From Lentisphaeria bacterium (GTDB lineage: Bacteria; Verrucomicrobiota; Lentisphaeria; Victivallales; UBA1829), in assembly GCA_017540385.1 (NCBI GenBank), contig JAFYBD010000040.1:1-14245 (forward strand): DNA of 14,245 nucleotides, in the 5' to 3' direction. This document shows, piece after piece, positions 12,601 to 14,245 of this stretch (its first letter is position 1; each line of letters opens with the position of its first letter). The position numbers and the translations under genes are program-made. The notes under the pieces are model-generated. The model worked only from the letters and a program-made list of their open reading frames with translations, did no database searches and had not been told where the DNA came from.

Positions 12601-14245
12601 CTCCGCCATCGACATCGGCTGCTTCTCCGGCCATGGCGTGGTCCTGGACGGCATCAGCGTGTTCAACGAGCAGTTCCTCGGCATCGCCATCACGGCGGAG
12701 GACAAGTCCACTGGCGGCTTCCGGGCGACCGGCAGCAACGGCGAGGACGTCACCATCACCCTGATCTCCGAAGACGGCGAAGCAATTGCCGAAGGGGTCA
12801 ACTACGTGTCTTTCGCGAAAGCCCCGGTCGGCGATTGCCGTATCCTGCTCCAGACCGATACGGAGTGCAACGTGACGCTCTCGTTCGAGGCTGACTGGAC
12901 GACCGGCGTCGACCGCTTCGACTACGCCCAGAGCAAGATCAACGAGGCGGACGTCAACGGAAACGGGTCCATCACGAAGGCCACCGCGCTGAACCCCGGT
13001 TACTACTCCGGGCTGCTCACGTGTCAGGGCGACTCCGACTGGTATCTGGTCGGTAATATTTACGCTGACAAATACCGGATCGAGCTGGATGGCGCCGAGG
13101 GAATGACCGTCGCCGAATACGATACGGACGGCAAACTCGTCCAGACCGCCAAGTTCGCGGACGGCGTTTACACCATGACCATGCGCTCCATGAACTACCT
13201 GCTCGTGGAAGGCTCCGCCGATATCACACAGAACCTGGTCGACGCCTATTCCGTCAACATCACCGTCATCGCCAACGGCGAGCTCGAAGATACCGAGCCG
13301 CCTGTGATCACGCTCTCCGGCGACAATCAGACTCCGCTCCGGAGCAGCACGCTCACGGCCGAAACGGACGACGACAGCGCCATCTACTACTCGCTCGACG
13401 GCGAGATCTGGATGCCCTACGAAGACACGATCACGGTCACCGCGAACGGTACGTATTACTTCAAGTCGACTGACGTCGCAGGCAATACGGGCACGGCGGA
13501 ATACGTCTTCTCGAACATCGACACGGTCGCGCCGGAAGCCCCGGTTATGGTCGCCGATGTGACCGAGTTCACGAGCGGCAGCGTGACCGTGACGGCCACG
13601 TTCAGCGAGGATTCTGTGAAGAAGGAATACACGCTCGACGGCGGCGAGACCTGGCAGGACTACCCCGCGGAAGGCGTGGTGATTATCATCATCAACGGCA
13701 CGGTCGGATTCCGGGGCACGGACGCCGCGGGCAACGTCTCCGAGGTCGCGAAGTATGAAGCCACGAACATCGACAAGACGGCTCCGGGCGCTCCGTCCGG
13801 GCTCGTCGCCGAGGTCAGCGACCAGACCGTCACGTTGAGCTGGGCCGCCGGCACGGACGATCTCTCCGGCGTGAAGGGCTACATCGTGACGTATTCGCAC
13901 GATGGGCAGGAATTCACGGTCAACACGAGCGAGACCAGCTTCGTGATCGAAAAGGCCGACGCCGCCACGTGGCAGTGGAGCGTGCAGACGGTCGACGCCG
14001 CCGGCAACGTTTCCGAGGCTGCGGCAGGCGAGGCGTTCTCCGTGGTCGAAGCGGTCGAACCTACGACATACGTTGCAAAGGGCGACATCGACGGCAACGG
14101 CATCTCCGACGTGATGTTCGTCTGGACTGGCGAACACGGCGAAGGCAACTATCAGCACGGTTACTGGATGAATGGCACCAGCACCTGGCAGAGCGCCGGC
14201 AGCAACCATCCAGCCGAATGGGAAAACCTGGGCTGTTACGACATA
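665..14245 (+). CDS. Giant multidomain surface/secreted protein with internal clostripain-like (C11) peptidase; 3' end missing
   Basis: A single frame runs 4,527 codons from ATG 665 to the window edge without a stop; at about 105 Da per residue this is already near 470 kDa. Approximate residues: 1-568 beta-solenoid-like repeats; 569-748 second beta module; 749-2301 nineteen Ig-like repeats; 2306-2482 FN3-like unit; 2484-2819 three CARDB-like domains; 2823-3193 two FN3-like units; 3194-3560 three PPC-like domains; 3563-3952 C11 peptidase with candidate catalytic His3680 and Cys3724; 3953-4082 unassigned; 4083-4209 PPC-like; 4210-4372 two Ig-like repeats; 4373-4465 FN3-like; 4466 onward FG-GAP/VCBS-like. 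The start is fixed by AGGAG at 650-654 and an upstream in-frame TGA. The N-terminus (MATLEELELNGFTTIG) is acidic and lacks a signal peptide, and I see no membrane segment. Codons are mostly G/C-ending, and TTA, CTA and TCA are almost absent. Its role is inferred: extracellular or cell-surface fibre carrying a peptidase. The partner genes and the export signal lie outside the window. The frame is certain; the function is not. Confidence 0.95.
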   Translation, partial: MATLEELELNGFTTIGNIYVDGSYLSEESTPPYDSTTGEELIYGENAFGALSGGTTSPAYPADGSALFITNLSVGSNIILNARDNGSVYDLYISGINSGYIYALPREAGTYTPDSDGTLNVYIEGVSFSSGGYHGFGATTDANFVGDYAITIKNTSMQFLALAAGSGYGVDNGTATNHRFAAVDGDITFTLDNLNVMSVAGVTRGQVGTIDNQARITGTITNSLFGNSFHVIHMGVDSSGQSFNSYADLDITVTGSSFSGAFMMLPNVSSASRNDKGELTLHGDITLKMTDSTVNGLVVGTGLNGSGWRRTGWVDGDITFELTGSTTGLTFVTKGGVGTSEHQCTVTGTIGGGSIADDFVAYELRGDKKETIYADTTISVTNSSIGNFTFLTSINSAGSTSAVSDKLYGAQILNLAGARAGNLLSAAGDQTAADFSVVFKAHEQQSVVGDISRWNTMTVEAGANVHAGSIALLGENSVLNIATGSTLTASGISDVGTINVIGDLVEGNNVIVSGLTISKLEEGTKVMVGDTEYEYGIFDGGYSITSKGNLVIYHGDNYIVEPEAPSLVYVNSEFADYTEGSVIEIAGTTAVIGLDAFASLDAAAAAVAEDGTVEVIGGMVSFTNSYDVNIVVDAGATVVGTAVFNRPITINGTIVFDTGYTNMGMTAQYQGLSFVSGAMNYTLNDYSGTVGAYVLATDAASFNSTVSFYGMALTLGETCVIEGKTYTLGLSDNNDLILTINEYAPPQADVTAPVLEGLYADVTEPTTGSVTVQAVFTDDMGVDYILYRVGDDGSWQNYYGGVTVFENTVIYFKAYDAAGNVSTGSYEVTNIEQTTPPVEFLATPVFSVNTTDPTNGAVVVTAIFDDKAVSNEYSFDCRIWQTYTDPITFMANGAVYFRSVGANGNMSEISTYVVRNIDTVAPEKPTVTASITELTNGNVTLTAVFSDDCVTKEYSLDGVIWTDYTDAVTVTTNGVVLFRSVDAAGNMSEIAQYTVSNIDKEAPVITLAGDNASPAQSAVLTASTEAGATLYYSTDNITWKQYVSAISVTENGTYYFKATDAAGNVGINSIAFENIVTAPSTPVVSVSTTDPTNGDVVVSATFSANAETKEYSFDGTTWQAYTEAITFTDNGTVYFRSADADGNMSEVAGCTVGNIDKIAPEAPVATPTELEPTNKNLFVMAKFSDDSVERQYSQNGGAWTNYRAGVKFTENGTISFRGIDAAGNISEVTTYTVDNIDKDAPVAPTASPSISDPTGGDVIVTGVFSEDSAVKEYSLDGRTWQTYSQPITFTANGTVYFRAADEVGNVSDITSYSVNNIDKIAPDAPTAVANITGPTNQDVIVTGVFSADSTVREYSLDGKTWQAYSDAITFTDNGTVYFRAADAAGNMSGVTSYTVDYINRVAPVITLTGDNVTPLQASTVSAVSDSDLPIFYSTDNQSWNLYVSEIAVTANGVYYFKITDDAGNTGTAQIRFDNIDTVAPEKPVAVPSITADTNQPVEVTATFSADSVVKEYSTDGANWQDYTQPLTFTQNAVVYFRGVDAAGNVSEVTTCTVDNIDTVAPVAPTASPDVTGPTSGNVVVAGVFSADSAVKEYSLDGKTWQAYSKAITFTENGTVHFRAADAVGNVSEVTSYTVDYIDREMPDDIIVTPDITALTNQDVHLTAEFADECVTREYSVDNGKTWQPYTGPVTVTAISMVNFRGIDEAGNIVRVNYMVMNIDKTAPKEPKVTADITEPTSSNVTLTVEYSFDSTLGEYSLDDGKTWLTYDAPGIVRWTIPVTLTENGMVLFRGIDGAGNHSEVTSYTVDNIDREAPVAPTASPDIAGPTNQNVVVTGIFSEDSTVKEYSLDDGKTWKTYSQPITFTENGKVYFRAADAAGNMSDVTSYTVDYIDREAPEAPIVTPDITDLTNQDVHLSVEFSEDSVVREYSVDNGKTWKPYTEPVAVTAISMVNFRGTDAAGNSAQVNYMVMNIDKTPPKKPTVAADITELTNSDVTLTVEYSFDSTLGEYSLDGGKTWLTYDAPGIVRWTLAVTVAENGTVLFRGIDGAGNPSEITSYTVNNIDKVPPEAPTASPNITGPTNQDVIVTGVFSADSVVKEYSLDGKSWQAYSQPITFTDNGTVYFRSADALGNMSEVTSYTVDCIDRVAPVITLTGDTETPLQASTISAVSDGGMPIYYSTDEQTWIPYESEIAVTGNGVYYFKTTDEAGNTGTAQIQFDNIDTVAPDAPVAVRSITESTNQPVEVAATFSDDSVVKEYSTDGANWKEYTQPLTFTQNAVVSFRGVDAAGNVSEVTTCTVDNIDKTAPVIESAVLAQSGTGYLFTAAVTASDDRTAADALTYCVRYAVNAEDLATADMIDGLNFELTPAEAGRTLYYQVGVKDAAGNTTWTTAKPFTVNDLTAPELKAQPNATFAECAVTVAWEEATDNIGVAGYRLTLNGTVYELREPGYVLEGVEAGTYTYQVVAYDEAGNETASEQKTLEVAPRADLYINSVRITKNNKPATTISIMSEAMLLFEIGNKGDVASTASALQIYCGDVLMKTISVASIAAKASPEVSVFKIEAGTMSSGIQELRLVLDANNSVPEYSEANNEMLLNLNVENDMLSDLVIGTISLDKDVYSTDEKATLSFTVRNIGYVSAGSSRAFVYNGDTELGSVDVGSIDVGNETGTLQFAIDVGSFAAGSHAIRVVADGNSAITENNRGNNSAQIQLTVGAPDLRISKLTLSKDGVNTDEDVKINFTVRNGGDDKAGASVVGIYDGDRLLDTVAIDELASGLSVSNQFVIRAGTLAPGQHNLRIVADAGAAVAESDETNNARSVNLLVSQKDDEAPAFDNASLAALQDADGYGIAVSAVAVDNITPAADLVYGIRYAESAEALETAEALSGTAFALTPEDAGRTLYYQVSATDLAGNTGWSQVKSFVVADHTAPEIGAVLVSTENASLSLKWDATDNVGVTSYNVYFDDEFVSSVETGAFTKSDVATGSHTFRIEAVDAAGNMKSTRTMNVNFDDSEPPVILSVQAFQNEGYGVDVEVAASDNETAETDLTVCVQYSLSVEDILNAPLGGLNITLKPEDAGKTLYYLVSVSDEAGNTTRSQIQTLAVADRTAPDTPTDLGGTVNGSGVVLNWTASDDNVGVAGYRVRYGTSQTLTGNGVGVQTNELALSSLKEGVYYWQTAAFDAAENISGWSEVKSFRILPEDKLDSAPGESFALGTLAGEQTLTGGSIVSANDEDWFSFTIDTKGKANDFVQLAYDSAIGDLEFSLYAGNGTTLIATAETTSDGGRRISLKDLAKGSYLLKVSGRNGDMSTFSISTKKVAGYDMDRYDANARNDSPEAATVFDIEKTPQASITGLNIHEVGDVDCYQFKLSNMGLRGDGVSIGFENSVGDLDLRLIDAKGNVVAESAGTGNVETISFNGVAAGTYYLEVKAAYNAVNEYTMDWSFTSNKVEADWLETREPYSITGSVDLVGLSISAAGAGVTQEDTFHLTLEQNGSAASKIRFSNYRSDWSGLKYVVKDADGIVLSGIGSEISLDGLDAGEYTLTVDTPVASSYSAYDISVSLPESATTKWTYMVYMASDNNLDPYALYDIVAMQQADLDSQIDIYVLVDRGGATDDQPAPSTIKWDSDWTDTRVGKISYSPGNAVTVEWESWGELDTSSIATLDRFITWTQDQSGAENYALVMWDHGTEDGSLCVDATTDESWSSSLAISDVSGLLAQKDNIPLVVFNNCLLGSELVVTQMVGSTDVIVVSESESYPSGTTYGYKKFFSTITADMTAEEMAEVLIQNVQQYGDGTVTSMLSAVDVTDDRLSIALEAFANSVLAGGNSVDRSVLISGMMKTLQNGCAYPGSVVYQSDLYDVIVQTMADRRYSETSEQFKTALANLQSTLEEVVLCSRTVPANRGYGIAVFNPVITARIYAAGGYTTKQAANVIQTYLNTYYTSTPAWSALLGSLATTYQTLNIDAKTKVASFGVSSILDQQKSVVVSAIDIGCFSGHGVVLDGISVFNEQFLGIAITAEDKSTGGFRATGSNGEDVTITLISEDGEAIAEGVNYVSFAKAPVGDCRILLQTDTECNVTLSFEADWTTGVDRFDYAQSKINEADVNGNGSITKATALNPGYYSGLLTCQGDSDWYLVGNIYADKYRIELDGAEGMTVAEYDTDGKLVQTAKFADGVYTMTMRSMNYLLVEGSADITQNLVDAYSVNITVIANGELEDTEPPVITLSGDNQTPLRSSTLTAETDDDSAIYYSLDGEIWMPYEDTITVTANGTYYFKSTDVAGNTGTAEYVFSNIDTVAPEAPVMVADVTEFTSGSVTVTATFSEDSVKKEYTLDGGETWQDYPAEGVVIIIINGTVGFRGTDAAGNVSEVAKYEATNIDKTAPGAPSGLVAEVSDQTVTLSWAAGTDDLSGVKGYIVTYSHDGQEFTVNTSETSFVIEKADAATWQWSVQTVDAAGNVSEAAAGEAFSVVEAVEPTTYVAKGDIDGNGISDVMFVWTGEHGEGNYQHGYWMNGTSTWQSAGSNHPAEWENLGCYDI
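1019..1850 (+). repeat. About nine ~33-residue beta-solenoid-like repeats in the N-terminal region
   Basis: A short pattern, typically G-[DT]-I-T-x-x-x-x-(N/G)-S, recurs through this stretch (for example GDITFTLDNLNV, GTITNSLFG, DITVTGSSFSG, GDITLKMTDSTVNG, GDITFELTGST). Anchored on the isoleucine/leucine codon, the copies fall at 1019, 1112, 1223, 1322, 1415, 1517, 1616, 1712 and 1796, giving spacings of 31, 37, 33, 31, 34, 33, 32 and 28 codons. The regular Ile/Val/Leu and Ser/Thr/Asn pattern is typical of pectin-lyase-like or adhesin beta-helices; that fold is inferred. Further Gly/Asn-rich beta strands (AGANVHAGSIALLG, NSVLNIATGSTLTASG) continue to about 2170. Confidence 0.65.
2369..2908 (+). 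other. Second all-beta module between solenoid and Ig array
   Basis: Residues 569-748 begin YVNSEFADYTEGSVIEIAG, followed by IGLDAFASLDAAAAAVAEDG and TVEVIGG. A phrase of the form 'sLdaAlaaV..GGtv.v.gG' commonly opens a parallel beta-helix in bacterial surface proteins. The rest has short strands rich in Thr, Val and Asn (ATVVGTAVFNRPITINGTIV) and ends in DNNDLILTINEY. No catalytic motif is visible. It may be a second solenoid or a cap; the exact family is not recognised. Confidence 0.5.
4619..5335 (+). repeat. Three-domain block X, first copy (717 bp)
   Basis: Ig-like copies 8-10, with domain lengths 243, 234 and 240 bp, match copies 17-19 (6851-7567) in order and in every length, offset 2,232 bp. 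The DNA is closely alike: both contain the run encoding LTFTQNAVV and the TTCTVDNID ending, with only a handful of differences over the last 100 bases. Confidence 0.85.
5336..6091 (+). repeat. Three-domain block Y, first tandem copy (756 bp)
   Basis: Ig-like copies 11-13 comprise a common form, a form containing 'ISMVNFRG' and 'NYMVMNIDK', and a long form with 'APGIVRW'. The next block (6092-6850) repeats the same three subtypes. Bases 5942-5989 are identical to 6701-6748 (48 bases), and the flanking 60 bases upstream differ at only a few positions. Confidence 0.87.
6092..6850 (+). repeat. Three-domain block Y, second tandem copy (759 bp)
   Basis: Ig-like copies 14-16 directly follow the first Y block. 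The 3-bp length difference is one extra Asp codon in copy 14 (SLDDGKTW against SLDGKTW in copy 11). After that codon the offset between the blocks is a constant 759 bp, so the reading frame is kept and the duplication unit is three domains, not one. Confidence 0.87.
6851..7567 (+). repeat. Three-domain block X, second copy (717 bp)
   Basis: Ig-like copies 17-19 repeat the composition and lengths (243, 234, 240 bp) of the block at 4619-5335. The middle domain again starts 'APVITLTGD' and continues TPLQAST in both; the third again ends TTCTVDNID. This block closes the Ig array before the FN3-like unit. Confidence 0.85.
7580..8110 (+). other. Two-domain FN3-like unit, first copy
   Basis: Residues 2306-2482 contain a domain with 'LTPAEAGRTLYYQVGVKDAAGN' features (Tyr codon anchor at 7781), then an FN3-like domain with the W-x-x-(A/S)-x-DN-x-GV-x-GY signature (VAWEEATDN, IGVAGYRL) and a closing AYDEAGN. 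The unit resembles those at 9131-9667 and 9680-10243. FN3-like modules are spacers or binding modules in secreted enzymes. Confidence 0.7.
8114..9121 (+). other. Three CARDB-like domains in tandem
   Basis: Residues 2484-2819 form three copies, starting at 8114, 8471 and 8798. Each opens with a (A/S)DL-x-I strand (RADLYINSVRI; SDLVIGTISL; APDLRISKLTL), has a central F-x-(V/I)-x-N-x-G motif (FEIGNKG, FTVRNIG, FTVRNGG) and ends in the hallmark V-x-E-x-x-E-x-NN (SVPEYSEANN, AITENNRGNN, AVAESDETNN). These are the features of CARDB, a cell-adhesion-related bacterial Ig-like fold. They probably bind or space on the outside of the cell. Confidence 0.85.
9131..10243 (+). other. Two further FN3-like two-domain units
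   Basis: Residues 2823-3193 hold two more copies of the unit seen at 7580-8110. The 'DAG(R/K)TLYY' anchors lie at 9353 and 9890, exactly 537 bp (179 codons) apart. The FN3-like halves read LKWDATDNVGVTSYNVYF and LNWTASDDNVGVAGYRVRY, the latter very close to standard FN3 domains of secreted bacterial enzymes, ending in WQTAAFDAAENISGWSE. Confidence 0.75.
10244..11344 (+). other. Three pre-peptidase C-terminal (PPC)-like domains
   Basis: Residues 3194-3560 form three beta-sandwich modules. The first has NDEDWFSFTID, then LEFSLYAGNG and LAKGSYLLKVSG. The second has GDVDCYQFKLS, LDLRLIDAKGN and VAAGTYYLEVKA. The third is more diverged: QEDTFHLTLEQNG, then LDAGEYTLTVD. The 'D-x-D-x-(F/Y)-x-F ... 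G-x-Y-x-L-x-V' pattern is the PPC signature. PPC domains usually flank secreted peptidases, which fits their position just before the C11 domain. Confidence 0.8.
11351..12520 (+). other. Clostripain-like cysteine peptidase domain (family C11)
   Basis: Residues 3563-3952. The domain opens with KWTYMVYMASDNNLDPYAL, the characteristic first strand and helix of clostripain-family peptidases, then IDIYVLVDRGG. The candidate catalytic His is His3680 in YALVMWDHG (codon 11702-11704), and the candidate nucleophile is Cys3724 in VVFNNCLLGSE (codon 11834-11836). Their 44-residue spacing is normal for the caspase-like clan CD fold. Later NRGYGIAVFNP matches the family's 'GlsiyfP' strand, and a Trp-containing helix (TPAWSALLGSLATTY) closes the domain. 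Odd points: the usual Asp two residues before Cys (D-x-C) is Asn3722, and the usual P-x-D-G-W stretch downstream reads YPSGTTYGY. Family members cut after Arg or Lys and can self-activate; activity and specificity here are unproven. Confidence 0.87.
12521..12910 (+). other. Unassigned beta-rich region after the peptidase
   Basis: Residues 3953-4082 include ASFGVSSILDQQKSVVVSAID, a Gly/Cys segment (DIGCFSGHG) and alternating strands such as GEDVTITLISEDGEAIAEG and CRILLQTDTECNVTLSFEAD. It is comparatively rich in Cys for this protein. It may be the C-terminal beta domain that follows many C11 catalytic domains, but I cannot name a family. Confidence 0.5.
12911..13291 (+). other. Fourth PPC-like domain
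   Basis: Residues 4083-4209 contain NEADVNGNGSITKATALNPG, then GLLTCQGDSDWYLVG, matching the opening 'N-x-x-x-x-A-x-x-(L/I) ... D-x-DWY' of PPC domains, followed by weak strands ending YSVNITVIANG. With the three PPC-like domains before it, it brackets the peptidase. Confidence 0.6.
13292..13780 (+). repeat. Two Ig-like repeats after the peptidase
   Basis: The first copy (13292-13522) is the short subtype found at copies 4, 9 and 18: PPVITLSGDNQTPLRSSTL, IYYSLDGEIW, GTYYFKSTDVAGN. The second (13523-13780) is the common form, with EDSVKKEYTLDGGETWQDY, an unusual run of Ile (VVIIIING) and GTDAAGNVSEVAKY. AGN anchors are at 13484 and 13733. The same array thus resumes about 5.7 kb downstream, so the peptidase region sits within an Ig-repeat framework. 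Confidence 0.83.
13781..14059 (+). other. FN3-like domain
   Basis: Residues 4373-4465 begin APGAPSGLVAEVSDQTVTL, then the FN3 signature SWAAGTDDLSGVKGYIVTY, and end WQWSVQTVDAAGNVSEA. It links the last Ig-like repeat to the FG-GAP-like segment. Confidence 0.75.
14060..14245 (+). other. Start of an FG-GAP/VCBS-like repeat, cut by the window edge
   Basis: Residues 4466-4527 contain AKGDIDGNGISDVMFVWTG, an Asp-rich loop (D-x-DGNG-x-SD) of the calcium-binding kind found in FG-GAP/VCBS beta-propeller blades, followed by HGYWMNGTSTWQSAG. Only the first blade is visible. Such propellers often end very large secreted bacterial proteins, so the C-terminus and any secretion signal probably follow. Confidence 0.7.

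Noticed and set aside
4976..14209. A 3,077-codon open frame on the - strand
   Set aside because: It is exactly codon-aligned opposite the giant + gene and exists because TTA, CTA and TCA are avoided there. Its translation is rich in Arg, Val, Asp, Gly and His with repeats that only mirror the sense repeats; no known domain is visible.

Overview
The window is dominated by one enormous protein gene on the + strand. It starts at ATG 665, stays open for 4,527 consecutive codons and runs off the right edge without a stop, so both the stop codon and the C-terminal end of the protein are missing. The product is a mosaic of extracellular-type beta modules with a clostripain-like (peptidase family C11) cysteine peptidase domain embedded deep inside it. 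High GC, strong preference for G/C-ending codons, a giant repeat protein and a terminal FG-GAP/VCBS-like start of the type 'GDIDGNGISDVMFVW' all suggest a bacterium of the PVC group. Lentisphaerota/Victivallales (gut Victivallis-like) is my best guess, but it rests on general resemblance, not on any marker gene.

Layout. 1-300 is AT-rich and holds overlapping palindromes but no convincing gene. 300-664 is GC-rich and pyrimidine-rich on the + strand, again without a convincing gene, and ends in a clear Shine-Dalgarno sequence. The giant gene then encodes, in order: an N-terminal region with about nine repeats of roughly 33 residues that look like a beta-solenoid (665-2368); a second all-beta module (2369-2908); 19 Ig-like repeats of the OmpL47/chitobiase-C-terminal look (2909-7567); a two-domain FN3-like unit (7580-8110); three CARDB-like domains (8114-9121); two more FN3-like units (9131-10243); three pre-peptidase C-terminal (PPC)-like domains (10244-11344); the C11 peptidase (11351-about 12520); an unassigned beta region; another PPC-like domain; two more Ig-like repeats; an FN3-like domain; and the beginning of an FG-GAP/VCBS-like repeat at the right edge.

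The Ig-like array has a second level of order. From 4619 to 7567 it is built of four three-domain blocks of 717, 756, 759 and 717 bp in the order X-Y-Y-X, and paired blocks are nearly identical in DNA. The CARDB trio interrupts an otherwise regular 537-bp FN3-like unit array. The N-terminus shows no Sec signal peptide, although every recognisable domain is of a secreted type. An in-frame stop upstream and the absence of other start codons fix the start.

Interpretation: the protein is probably exported by a route that reads the missing C-terminus. It may act as a long surface or secreted fibre carrying a peptidase, which could cut other proteins or process the fibre itself. Nothing else in the window can be placed in a pathway with it; the candidate 'system' here is this single polypeptide.
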